Shown piece by piece: positions 25,224 to 33,771 of a stretch of 64,000 nucleotides of DNA (position 1 is the stretch's first letter; each line of letters starts with the position of its first letter). The notes under the pieces were generated by a model. It made no database searches and was not told where the DNA came from. It saw only the letters and a program-made list of their open reading frames with translations. Source of the DNA: Achromobacter ruhlandii (GTDB lineage: Bacteria > Pseudomonadota > Gammaproteobacteria > Burkholderiales > Burkholderiaceae_B); NCBI RefSeq assembly GCF_902859695.1, contig NZ_CADIJL010000003.1:124001-188000 (forward strand). The letters are read 5' to 3'. A program made the position numbers and the translations under genes.

Positions 25224-27155
25224 ATGCCTATCGCGTTCAATCGTGTCTACCTGGAAAGCGCCGGCTATTTCATGCCGGGCGAACCCGTGTCCAACGAGGC
25301 CATGGACAGCTACATCGCGCCGCTGAACCGCATGTCCAGCCGCATCAAGAGCCGCATTCTGGCCGAGAACGGCATCAAGCAGCGCTACTACGCGATCGAT
25401 GCCGAGGGCGGCACCGTCTTCACCAACGCGCAGCTGGCCGCCAACGCCATCCGCGATTGCCTGCGGCGCAATGACGGCGACCTGGCGGATGTGTCGTTGC
25501 TGACCAGCGGCTCGTCCGGCGGCGATGCGCTGATGCCGGGCTTTGCCAACATGATCCAGGGCGAGCTGGCCGCGCATCCGATGGAGACGCTGTCGGTACA
25601 CGGCATCTGCGCGGCGGGCGTGTCGGCGATCCAGGTGGCGGCGCAGGGCGTCGAGATGGGCGGCCATGCCAGCGCGCTGGCGGTCGCGGCCGAGCTGCCG
25701 TCACGCCTGTTCAAGCGCTCGCGCTTTGCCGCGCGTGGTTATGACGCCGACTTCGACGCGCATTTCCTGCGCTGGATGCTGTCCGATGGCGCCGGCGCGT
25801 TGCTGCTGGGACGCGGCGGCCGGCCGTTGCCGGGCGCGTCCCAGGGCGTGCGGCTGCGCCTGAAGTGGGTGCACCAGCGCTCGTTCTCGGGCGACTATCC
25901 GGTGTGCATGCAGCTGGGCCTGTCGGCCGACCGGCAGAAGGGCCACCTGGACTATCCGTCGTGGAACGAGGCCGAGGCCGATGGCGCGCTGTCGCTGCGC
26001 CAGGACATCCGGCTGCTGCCGCACCTGTTCGACATCGGCATCCACGAGTACGCCAAGCTGGTGCGCGACGGTTGGCTGGATCCGGACCAGGTCGATCATT
26101 TCCTGTGCCACTACTCATCCGAGAAATTCATTCCGGTGGTCGAGGACCTGATGGAGAAGGCCGGCCTGGTGATCCCGCGAGAGCGCTGGTTCAGCAACCT
26201 GGCCTGGCGTGGCAACACCGGCGCGGCGTCGATCCTGATCATGCTGGCCGAGTTCCTGGAAACGCGCGAGATCAAGCCGGGCGAGCAGATCTTCTGCTAC
26301 ATCCCCGAGTCGGGCCGCTTCATGGCGGCCTACATGCTGCTGGAGGCCGAGGCCGCGCATGACGCCGCGCCGTCGGTGGCCGTGGGCGCCACGCCGGTCG
26401 CGGCCGGGCGCGAGGACGCCCACAGCGCCGATGCCGACGCCATCGCGCCGCCGCACGATCCGGACATGGCGCCGCAGGGCCTGGGCCAGTTGCTCACCGA
26501 ACTGGCGGCGATCTGGCACGACTACCGCTCGCGCGTCTGGCGCACGCCGGTGGTGCGGCGCCTGCGCAACCGCCGCTTCGAGACCGCCGACTACCTGAAC
26601 TGGATGGAGAACTGGATCCCGCAGGTGCGCGAGGGCAGCAAGTGGATGCGCGAAGGCGCGGCCTCGCTGACCGAGCAATATCAGCCGCTGGCTGCGCTGA
26701 TCGACATGCATGCGGGCGAGGAGCAGAACGATTTCCAGATCCTGTTCCAGGACTACCGCACGGCCGGCGGCGCCATCGACAACATCGACGCGCTGCGTCG
26801 CAACCCCGGCGGCGAGGCGCTCAACGCCTATCTGCACAGCCTGGCCGCCACGCGCGACCCGATCGGCCTCCTGGGCGCCATCTACATCATCGAGGGCACC
26901 GGCCAGCGCATCGTGCCGGCCCTGCTGCCGTTGCTCAAGGCCAGCCTGAAGCTGCCGCCGGACGCCTTCCGCTTCCTGGAATACCATGGCCACAACGACG
27001 AGAACCACCTGGCGCGCTGGCTGACGGCGGTGGAACTGGCGCTGGACTGTGACGAGGACGGCCGCGCCGAGCAGCGTATCGTCGACACCGCGCGCCGCAC
27101 GGCCGCGCTGTACCTGATGCAGTTTCATCACGTGATGGAGGATGATGCCGCATGA
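25224..27155 (+). CDS. Fusion of a KAS III-like condensing enzyme and a haem-oxygenase-like diiron domain
   Basis: A 643-residue two-domain protein. Residues about 1-375 have a thiolase-fold beta-ketoacyl-ACP synthase III layout with an apparent catalytic triad: Cys129 (SVHGICAAGVSA), His296 (FLCHYSSEKF) and Asn331 (WRGNTGAASI). After an Ala/Asp/Pro linker (about 378-415), residues about 420-640 are all-helical, with acidic/His positions E499-E500 (MHAGEEQNDF), E557 (IYIIEGTGQ) and a cluster H588, H590, D592, E593, H595 (EYHGHNDENHLARW). This resembles iron-containing redox enzymes of the haem-oxygenase-like diiron oxidase superfamily (UndA, CADD types). Condensation plus oxidation of one acyl substrate is inferred. 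The last gene overlaps its stop by 4 bases. Confidence 0.78.
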   Translation: MPIAFNRVYLESAGYFMPGEPVSNEAMDSYIAPLNRMSSRIKSRILAENGIKQRYYAIDAEGGTVFTNAQLAANAIRDCLRRNDGDLADVSLLTSGSSGGDALMPGFANMIQGELAAHPMETLSVHGICAAGVSAIQVAAQGVEMGGHASALAVAAELPSRLFKRSRFAARGYDADFDAHFLRWMLSDGAGALLLGRGGRPLPGASQGVRLRLKWVHQRSFSGDYPVCMQLGLSADRQKGHLDYPSWNEAEADGALSLRQDIRLLPHLFDIGIHEYAKLVRDGWLDPDQVDHFLCHYSSEKFIPVVEDLMEKAGLVIPRERWFSNLAWRGNTGAASILIMLAEFLETREIKPGEQIFCYIPESGRFMAAYMLLEAEAAHDAAPSVAVGATPVAAGREDAHSADADAIAPPHDPDMAPQGLGQLLTELAAIWHDYRSRVWRTPVVRRLRNRRFETADYLNWMENWIPQVREGSKWMREGAASLTEQYQPLAALIDMHAGEEQNDFQILFQDYRTAGGAIDNIDALRRNPGGEALNAYLHSLAATRDPIGLLGAIYIIEGTGQRIVPALLPLLKASLKLPPDAFRFLEYHGHNDENHLARWLTAVELALDCDEDGRAEQRIVDTARRTAALYLMQFHHVMEDDAA

Positions 27156-28048
27156 ACAAGGAACCGGAATTCCTGGCCAAGGGCCACGATCCCGCCGATC
27201 CGAGTCCGTGGCTGGCGCTGTACCTGGATCGCAGCACGCCGCTGCCGGACAAGGTCAAGAAGGCCTGGCTGACCGATTCGAGCTGCGGCTCGCGCCAGTA
27301 CCTGCTGCCGTTCCTGCGGCCGCTGGCGCGCGCCTGCATCATCCTGATCCAGGTCATCAAGACCTTCCTGCCGCGCCGCTGGTCGCATTCGCGGCTGCTG
27401 CATCGCATCCTGGCGTGGGGCCTGAAGCGCTTCGTCTCGCCAGAGGCCAACTGGCTGATCCTGCGGCATTTCCATCTGGGCGCGCAGATCCTGGCGTTCA
27501 TCGCGGCCAACTCGCCGGTGCGCATCACCACCACGCCGCTCGAACCGATGGAGATCGACGATCTCAAGGACGAACTGTTCGTCAAGCACGACCTCAACCT
27601 GTTCAACTTCGTGATCCGGCTGAACCAGGCCTTGCGCGACGCGGGCGTGGAGATGCATGCGCCCGAGCGCGTGGACTTTTCGATGATCCGCGACCCGGAT
27701 CTCAAGCTCGAGGACATGCCGCAGGGCAAGCTGAATTTCCTCGACCTGCAAAGCGCCATCGAGCTGTTCACGCCGCTCTACCAGCTGATGCTGACCGACA
27801 ACGACTTCTGGCGCGCGGCCAATTCGCTGCAGCTGGATGAGACCATCGGCATCTACGCGGCCAAATTGCTGGGCGCGCCGCAGCACCTGATCCTGGTCAA
27901 CAACAGTCATCCGCTGGTGCCCATGTCGACGCTGCGCGCCGGGTACCGGCTGGTGCTGCATGGGCTGTCGACCGAAATGCTGCACAGCCTGCTGATGGAG
28001 ATGCGCGATGCGCAGCAGGGCGGCGAACCGCCCGCGCCGATCGCCTGA
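27152..28048 (+). CDS. Protein of unknown function, last gene of the acyl-oxidation operon
   Basis: A 298-residue protein I do not recognise. ATG 27152 overlaps the stop of the fusion gene by four bases, so the two are translated together. There is no signal peptide. One or two hydrophobic stretches near residues 55-72 (FLRPLARACIILIQVIKTFL) and 100-115 (HLGAQILAFIAA) may touch the membrane; the rest is mixed helix. An acidic segment, PLEPMEIDDLKDELF, and DETIGIYAAKLLG are notable. It could be an accessory or acyl-binding partner of the other three proteins. Codon use and GC match the operon. Confidence in the gene is high; function is open. Confidence 0.7.
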   Translation: MNKEPEFLAKGHDPADPSPWLALYLDRSTPLPDKVKKAWLTDSSCGSRQYLLPFLRPLARACIILIQVIKTFLPRRWSHSRLLHRILAWGLKRFVSPEANWLILRHFHLGAQILAFIAANSPVRITTTPLEPMEIDDLKDELFVKHDLNLFNFVIRLNQALRDAGVEMHAPERVDFSMIRDPDLKLEDMPQGKLNFLDLQSAIELFTPLYQLMLTDNDFWRAANSLQLDETIGIYAAKLLGAPQHLILVNNSHPLVPMSTLRAGYRLVLHGLSTEMLHSLLMEMRDAQQGGEPPAPIA

Positions 28049-28175
28049 AAAGTGGTCGAATCCTAGCGTTGTCCCTGTAGGGCGGGTCGGGTTCGCTACG
28101 CTATAGTGCGACCCTTGTCCGCCGATTCGGGGTCGCGTGCGCGCGGCCCGGGTCTTCATTCCGGAAGCGCTTTCG

Positions 28176-29459
28176 ATGCCCCAGCCCATAGAGATCATCG
28201 CCACCCTCCTGTTCGTCGTGGCGGTGTTGCACACCTTTTCCGTTCCCATGTTCGCCCGCCTGGCCCATCGCGGCGGGCCGCATGCCGGCTTCTGGCACCT
28301 GCTGGCCGAGGTCGAGGCGGTTTTCGGGGTGTGGGCGTTCGCCCTGATCGTGGCGATGGCGGCACTGTCGGGGCCGTCCGCGGCCATCGGCTACATGGAC
28401 ACCCGCAACTTCACCGAGCCGCTGTTCGTCTTCACCATCATGGTGGTGGCGGCCAGCCGGCCGATCCTGGAGCTGGTGGGGCTGCTGGTGCGCGCCACGG
28501 CGCGCGCGCTGCCGCTGCCGCGCGAGCTGGCGACGTTCTTCGTGGTGATGTCGCTGGTGCCGCTGGGCGGCTCGTTCATCACCGAGCCGGCGGCCATGAC
28601 GCTGGCGGCGATCCTGCTGCGCGATGCCTATTTCCGCACCAGCGGCCGCGCCGGCTTCAAGTACCTGACGCTGGGCGTGCTGTTCGTCAACGTGTCGATC
28701 GGCGGCGTGCTGACCTCCTACGCGGCGCCGCCGGTGCTGATGGTGGCGTCCACCTTCGGCTGGGACTCGGCCTTCATGGCGCAGCATTTCGGCTGGCGCG
28801 CGGCGGTGGCGGTGTGCCTGAACGCGGGCCTGCTGACCTTCATCTGCCGCAAGGCGTTGCTGGAGCGCTCGGTGGGCACGGGCGGTGGAGTCGACGCCCC
28901 GGAAGGCAAGGACAACCGGCCGCCCGTGCCGGCGCTGGTGATGCTGATCCACCTGGTGTTCCTGGTGGCGGTGGTGTTGAGCGCGCACCACCCGGCGATC
29001 TTCCTCGGCCTGCTGATGATGTTCATCGGCTTTGCCGAGGCCTACAAGCGCCACCAGAACCGCCTGTTGATCAAGGAAGGGCTGATGGTGGGCTTCTTCC
29101 TGGCCGGCCTGGTGGTGCTGGGCGGCCTGCAGAAGTGGTGGCTGCAGGACCTGCTGGGCGGGCTGGAGCCGTTCGTGCTGTTCTGGGGCGCGACCGCGCT
29201 GACGGCCATTACCGACAACGCCGCGCTGACCTACCTGGGGTCGCTGGTGGAAGGCACCAGCGAAGCCTGGCGCTACATGCTGGTGGCGGGCGCGGTGACG
29301 GGGGGCGGTCTGACCGTGATCGCCAACGCGCCGAATCCGGCCGGTTTCGCCATCCTGAAGAACCATTTTCCGGACGGCAGTATCTCGTCCGGGCGGCTGT
29401 TTTTGTCCGCGCTGGGGCCGACGGCGGTGGCCGCCGTGATGTTCCTGTTGCCCGTCTGA
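28176..29459 (+). CDS. Putative Na+/H+ antiporter
   Basis: A 427-residue polytopic membrane protein with about ten to twelve hydrophobic segments. Conserved features of the putative Na+/H+ antiporter family (PF07399 type) include polar residues in membrane segments: GGSFITEPAAMTLAAILLRD, TSYAAPPVLMVA, ALTAITDNAALTYLGSLV and IANAPNPAGFAILK, where Asp, Glu and Asn could bind ions. ATG 28176 is chosen for a GGAAG 9 bases upstream; an in-frame GTG 13 codons earlier is less likely. It follows the acyl operon after 127 bp and is probably independent. Inner-membrane ion exchange is inferred from the family name, which is itself weakly tested. Confidence 0.8.
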   Translation: MPQPIEIIATLLFVVAVLHTFSVPMFARLAHRGGPHAGFWHLLAEVEAVFGVWAFALIVAMAALSGPSAAIGYMDTRNFTEPLFVFTIMVVAASRPILELVGLLVRATARALPLPRELATFFVVMSLVPLGGSFITEPAAMTLAAILLRDAYFRTSGRAGFKYLTLGVLFVNVSIGGVLTSYAAPPVLMVASTFGWDSAFMAQHFGWRAAVAVCLNAGLLTFICRKALLERSVGTGGGVDAPEGKDNRPPVPALVMLIHLVFLVAVVLSAHHPAIFLGLLMMFIGFAEAYKRHQNRLLIKEGLMVGFFLAGLVVLGGLQKWWLQDLLGGLEPFVLFWGATALTAITDNAALTYLGSLVEGTSEAWRYMLVAGAVTGGGLTVIANAPNPAGFAILKNHFPDGSISSGRLFLSALGPTAVAAVMFLLPV

Positions 29460-29721
29460 GGGCGCGGGGCGAGCCCGTCGGCGGAGCCCCCGGGCACCCC
29501 GCTGTGGGGACGCCACCGGCCTTTCACGAAAAACCGCTAAAATTCAAGACTTTCCCGTATTTTTCCGGCCGTGCCCGGCCGTTGTCCGGTCCAGCGCCAG
29601 TTCCGGCCCCGGGGCCTCCCTTTGGTTTGGAGGACTCCTCGAGCCCCTGGTTTTGCGCAATGGGTTTGCAACGTCTGGCCGACGGTCACTGATACACCGG
29701 GCCCGCGCCTGGGAGCCCTCG

Positions 29722-30039
29722 ATGCCCATCTACGCCTATAAGTGCAGCGCCTGCGGCCATGCCAAAGACGTCCTGCAGAAGATTTCCGACGCGCCGCTTT
29801 CGGTTTGCCCCGAGTGCGGCCAAAGCACGTTTTCCAAGCAAGTGACCGCGGCTGGCTTCCAGCTCAAGGGCTCGGGCTGGTACGTCACCGATTTCCGCGG
29901 CAACGGCAGCGGCGGCCAGCAGGCCACTGGCGCCAGTGCCCCGTCGACGCCCGCTGAAAGCGCCGCGCCGGCGGCCAGCGCACCGGCTGCGCCGGCCGCT
30001 GCCCCCGCGCCCGCCGCGGGGCCGTCCACCGCCTCCTGA
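29722..30039 (+). CDS. FmdB-family zinc ribbon protein
   Basis: A 105-residue putative regulatory protein. The N-terminal zinc ribbon has C8-x2-C11 (YKCSACGH) and C29-x2-C32 (VCPECGQ), followed by the conserved GFQLKGSGWYVTDFR block near residues 48-62. The C-terminal 40 residues are a low-complexity Ala/Pro/Ser tail. Family members were linked to control of formamidase in methylotrophs, but in most bacteria the role is unknown. ATG 29722 gives the family's MPIYAYKC start. It lies 11 bp before the DUF502 gene, which precedes aspS, an order conserved in betaproteobacteria. Confidence 0.9.
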   Translation: MPIYAYKCSACGHAKDVLQKISDAPLSVCPECGQSTFSKQVTAAGFQLKGSGWYVTDFRGNGSGGQQATGASAPSTPAESAAPAASAPAAPAAAPAPAAGPSTAS

Positions 30040-30050
30040 GTAACCGCGCG

Positions 30051-30719
30051 ATGCGTATGCGCGTCATCAAGAAGTACTTCATCACCGGCCTGCTGATCTG
30101 GGTTCCCCTGGTCATCACGGTGTGGGTGCTGGGTCTGCTGGTCGCCACCCTCGAAGGGTTCGTGCCTGGTTTTCTGTCGTCCGAGTCGCTGTTCGGCGTC
30201 GACATTCCCGGCTTCCGCTTCGTCCTGGTCATCGTGGTGGTGCTGTTGACGGGCATTTTCGCGGCCAACCTGATCGGCCGCACCATGGTGGACCAGTGGG
30301 AAAACCTGCTGGGCCGCATTCCCCTGGTGCGCTCGATCTACAACTCGGTCAAGCAGGTCAGCGACACCGTGCTGGCCCCGAATGGCCAGGCATTCCGCCG
30401 CGCGGTGCTGGTGCAGTATCCGCGCGCCGGCAGCTGGACCATCGCATTTGTCACCGGCACGCCTAGCGGCGAAGTGGCCGACCGGCTGCCCGGGGACCAC
30501 ATCAGCGTGTACGTGCCGACCACGCCGAATCCCACGTCCGGCTTCTTCCTGATGGTGCCCCGTGCCGACACGGTGGACCTGCAGATGAGCGTGGACGCGG
30601 CCTTGAAGTACATCGTTTCCATGGGCGTCGTCGCCCCGGGTCCGGCCGCGCCGGGCGCCCGGCCGGCGCCGCTCTCTCCGACGCCGGACGCGCAGCGCGC
30701 GCCGGGCGTCGACCTGTAA
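30051..30719 (+). CDS. DUF502-family inner membrane protein
   Basis: A 222-residue membrane protein of the DUF502 family. Two hydrophobic segments lie at residues about 10-33 ([20 protein letters not shown]) and 56-76 ([20 protein letters not shown]), followed by the conserved [20 protein letters not shown] and the soluble domain up to about residue 190; [12 protein letters not shown] is family-typical. The tail is rich in Pro/Ala. Function is unknown. It sits between the FmdB gene (11 bp) and aspS (40 bp), probably in one transcript. Confidence 0.88.
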   Translation: MRMRVIKKYFITGLLIWVPLVITVWVLGLLVATLEGFVPGFLSSESLFGVDIPGFRFVLVIVVVLLTGIFAANLIGRTMVDQWENLLGRIPLVRSIYNSVKQVSDTVLAPNGQAFRRAVLVQYPRAGSWTIAFVTGTPSGEVADRLPGDHISVYVPTTPNPTSGFFLMVPRADTVDLQMSVDAALKYIVSMGVVAPGPAAPGARPAPLSPTPDAQRAPGVDL

Positions 30720-30759
30720 CCCTTTACGCTACTACCAAGCACACAACGGAGTTATCCCG

Positions 30760-32547
30760 ATGCGTACCTGCTACACCGGCCAGGTTTGCCGCGACCATCT
30801 CGGCCAGACCGTCACCCTGTATGGCTGGGTGAACCGCCGCCGCGACCACGGCGGGGTCATCTTCATCGACTTGCGCGACCGCGCGGGCCTGGCGCAGATC
30901 GTGTTCGATCCGGATAACGCCGCCTTCGCCACCGCCGAGCGCCTGCGCAACGAATTCTGCATCCGCGTCACCGGCCTGGTGCGCGAGCGTCCGGCGGGCA
31001 CCGCCAATGCCGAGCTGGCCTCGGGCGAGATCGAAGTGCTGTGCAAGGAAGTCGAGATCCTGAACGCGTCGGTCACGCCGCCGTTCCAGCTGGACGACGA
31101 CAACCTGTCGGAAACCACCCGCCTGACGCACCGCGTGCTGGACCTGCGCCGCCCGCAGATGCAGCGCAACCTGATGCTGCGCTACCGCGTCTCGATCGAA
31201 ACCCGCAAGTTCCTGGACCAGCTGGGCTTCATCGACATCGAAACCCCGATGCTGGCCAAGAGCACGCCGGAAGGCGCGCGCGACTACCTGGTGCCCTCGC
31301 GCGTCAACGCCGGCCACTTCTTCGCGCTGCCGCAGTCGCCGCAGCTGTTCAAGCAGATGCTGATGGTGTCGGGCTTTGACCGTTACTACCAGATCACCAA
31401 GTGCTTCCGCGACGAAGACCTGCGCGCCGACCGCCAGCCGGAATTCACCCAGATCGACTGCGAAACCTCGTTCCTGAACGAGCTCGAGATCCGCGAGATC
31501 TTCGAGAACATGATCCGCCACGTGTTCAAGGTGGTGCAGGGCGTCGACCTGGCCAACCCGTTCCCCATCATGACCTGGACCGAAGCGATGCGTCGCTACG
31601 GTTCGGACAAGCCCGACCTGCGCGTGCAGCTCGAATTCACCGACATGACCGACGTCATGCGCGACGTGGACTTCAAGGTGTTCGCCGCCGCCGCCACGGC
31701 GCCCGGCAGCCGCGTGGTCGCCCTGCGCGTGCCCGGCGGCGCCGAGATGTCGCGCAGCGAGATCGACGCCTACACCCAGTTCGTCGGCATCTACGGCGCC
31801 AAGGGCCTGGCCTACATCAAGGTCAACGAAGTGGCCAAGGGCCGCGACGGCCTGCAATCGCCCATCGTCAAGAACCTGCATGACGCCGCCCTGGCCGAAC
31901 TGGTCAAGCGCACCGGCGCGCAGGACGGCGACATCATCTTCTTCGGCGCCGACCGCGAGAAGGTCGTCAACGACGCCATCGGCGCGCTGCGCGTGAAGAT
32001 CGGCCACAGCGAATTCGGCAAGAAGACCGGCCTGTTCACCGCGGGCTGGATGCCGCTGTGGGTGGTCGACTTCCCGATGTTCGAATACGACGAGGAAGAC
32101 GGCCGCTACACCGCCGCCCACCACCCGTTCACCAGCCCCAAGGACGGCCACGAGGACTTCCTCGAGACCGATCCCAGCAAGGCGTTCGCCAAGGCCTACG
32201 ACATGGTCCTGAACGGCTGGGAAATCGGCGGCGGCTCGGTCCGTATCCACCGCGAGGAAGTGCAGAGCAAGGTGTTCCGCGCGCTCAAGATCGGCGCCGA
32301 GGAAGCCCGCGAGAAGTTCGGCTACCTGCTGGACGCGCTGCAGTACGGCGCGCCTCCGCACGGCGGCATCGCCTTCGGCCTGGACCGCATCGTCACGATG
32401 ATGACCGGCGCCGAATCGATCCGCGACGTGATCGCGTTCCCGAAGACCCAGCGTGCGCAGGATCTGCTGACCCAGGCGCCGTCGGAAGTCGACGAGAAGC
32501 AACTGCGCGAGCTGCATATCCGCCTGCGCAACGCAGAGCCGAAGTAG
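30760..32547 (+). CDS. aspS: Aspartate--tRNA ligase, non-discriminating type likely
   Basis: Class II synthetase charging tRNA-Asp. Domains: OB-fold anticodon-binding (about 1-110, [18 protein letters not shown]), class II motif 2 ([18 protein letters not shown] near residue 217), bacterial GAD insertion (about 290-420) and motif 3 (GIAFGLDRI near 537). The 595-residue length is standard. His30 in RRDHGG corresponds to the residue linked with relaxed tRNA recognition in AspRS of bacteria that lack AsnRS; here it would also charge tRNA-Asn with Asp for amidation by GatCAB. ATG 30760 has a ribosome site AACGGAG. A hairpin-rich intergenic element follows. Confidence 0.96.
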   Translation: MRTCYTGQVCRDHLGQTVTLYGWVNRRRDHGGVIFIDLRDRAGLAQIVFDPDNAAFATAERLRNEFCIRVTGLVRERPAGTANAELASGEIEVLCKEVEILNASVTPPFQLDDDNLSETTRLTHRVLDLRRPQMQRNLMLRYRVSIETRKFLDQLGFIDIETPMLAKSTPEGARDYLVPSRVNAGHFFALPQSPQLFKQMLMVSGFDRYYQITKCFRDEDLRADRQPEFTQIDCETSFLNELEIREIFENMIRHVFKVVQGVDLANPFPIMTWTEAMRRYGSDKPDLRVQLEFTDMTDVMRDVDFKVFAAAATAPGSRVVALRVPGGAEMSRSEIDAYTQFVGIYGAKGLAYIKVNEVAKGRDGLQSPIVKNLHDAALAELVKRTGAQDGDIIFFGADREKVVNDAIGALRVKIGHSEFGKKTGLFTAGWMPLWVVDFPMFEYDEEDGRYTAAHHPFTSPKDGHEDFLETDPSKAFAKAYDMVLNGWEIGGGSVRIHREEVQSKVFRALKIGAEEAREKFGYLLDALQYGAPPHGGIAFGLDRIVTMMTGAESIRDVIAFPKTQRAQDLLTQAPSEVDEKQLRELHIRLRNAEPK

Positions 32548-32904
32548 GCCCACCCCCGAGCGCCTGCGGCGCTCCCCCTCAAGGGGGCGCCGCGCGGGAC
32601 CGGCGGAGCCGGATCCCGGCGGCCTGGCTAGGGATGGTGTCTCGGGTTTGTGGCGTTTTTCTGCTTGCCTTGTGTGTGCTCGGCTTGGGGACGTCCCGGG
32701 TGCGGGGCTTTGCCTGAGCGGATACGCCTCTGAGCCGCGCCGGGCCCGTTCGCTGCGTTTCAGGGTGTCTCCGAGGTGGGAAGGGTTCATGGAATTGGAG
32801 TAATCTGGCAAACGCCGCCTGGGTTGGCGGTGCTTGCCGGGACGCTTCTTTTTTGTGGGCCTCGGTTGGCGGTTTCACTGTCTTGAGAAGGCGCCATCTC
32901 CTCC
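32548..32904. repeat. Hairpin-rich intergenic element after aspS
   Basis: This 357-bp gap has no supported gene. Its first part holds three consecutive inverted repeats: GAGCGCC/GGCGCTC (32558-32564, 32568-32574), CCCCCT/AGGGGG (32574-32579, 32582-32587) and GGGA-CCGGC/GCCGG-ATCCC within about 32597-32616. Such GC-rich multi-hairpin strings look like a dispersed intergenic repeat and could stabilise or end the aspS transcript. A 27-codon ORF at 32634 is judged spurious. Confidence 0.4.
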
Positions 32905-33771
32905 ATGTCGCTCATTCGTGTCGTCAGCTACAACATCCATAAAGGTCGCTCGGCGCTGGGTCGTCGCGACTCGTTGAACGAACTGCGGCTGGGCCTTTAC
33001 GGCCTGCGCCCCGACCTGGTCTTCCTGCAGGAAGTGCAGGGCCGCAACGAGCAGAAATCGCTGCTCGACGCCCAGCACGAGTCGCTGGCCGCCGCGCTCA
33101 AGCTGGACGTGGCCTACGGCCGCAACGCGATCCGCAGCGCCACGGACCACGGCAACGCCCTGTTGTCGCGCTTTCCCATCCTCGATCACGAAAACCAGGA
33201 CATCTCCGATCATCGCCTGGAGCAGCGCGGGCTGCTGCACGCGACCATCGAACTCGACGGCCGGGCGGTGCATTGCTTCGTGGTGCACCTGGGCCTGTTC
33301 GCCGGCAGCCGCAGCCGCCAGATCCTGGCGCTGACCGAGCGCATCCGGCGCATGGTGCCCGATGGCGAACCGATCCTGATCGCGGGCGATTTCAACGACT
33401 GGGGCGACCGGCTGGCGCCGCTGTTCGTGCAGCAGTTGGGCCTGTACGAGGTGTTTTCGCACGCCCCGCGCAGTCATGGCGGCGAATTGCCGCGCTTGCG
33501 CGATTCGGTCAAGCGCCTGAGCAACGCCCTGCGCGGCCTGCCCAACAGCGGCGTATCCGTGCTGGAACGCACCAATCAGCTGGGCATGGACGGCAATTCG
33601 CCCCTGTTGCTGCCGCCGCCGCGCACCTTTCCCGCCGTGTTTCCCTGGTTCCGCCTGGACCGCATCTACCAGCGCGGCTTCGCCGTGCGCAGCGCGCGCG
33701 TGCTGCGCGGCCGCGAATGGGCGCGGCTGTCCGATCATTCCCCCTTGCTGGCCGAGCTGGAACTCCCGTGA
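32905..33771 (+). CDS. Endonuclease/exonuclease/phosphatase-family protein
   Basis: A 288-residue EEP-fold hydrolase. Conserved positions: VVSYNIHKG near residue 6 (Asn), LVFLQEVQG (metal-binding Glu near 48), the His/Asn/Asp region FVVHLGLFAGSR, AGDFNDWGD (Asp-x-Asn) and the final DRIYQRGF with LSDHSPLLAEL (Asp-His pair). The family includes DNases, phosphatases and sphingomyelinase-like lipid hydrolases. The gene immediately downstream encodes cardiolipin synthase ClsB, whose start overlaps this stop, so a phospholipid-related task is plausible; the same pairing occurs in many proteobacteria. ATG 32905 fits the conserved N-terminus. Confidence 0.88.
   Translation: MSLIRVVSYNIHKGRSALGRRDSLNELRLGLYGLRPDLVFLQEVQGRNEQKSLLDAQHESLAAALKLDVAYGRNAIRSATDHGNALLSRFPILDHENQDISDHRLEQRGLLHATIELDGRAVHCFVVHLGLFAGSRSRQILALTERIRRMVPDGEPILIAGDFNDWGDRLAPLFVQQLGLYEVFSHAPRSHGGELPRLRDSVKRLSNALRGLPNSGVSVLERTNQLGMDGNSPLLLPPPRTFPAVFPWFRLDRIYQRGFAVRSARVLRGREWARLSDHSPLLAELELP

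Noticed and set aside
32634-32717. 27-codon ORF with a signal-like sequence after aspS
   Set aside because: No ribosome site, sits in a GC-rich non-coding element, and short hydrophobic ORFs are frequent by chance.
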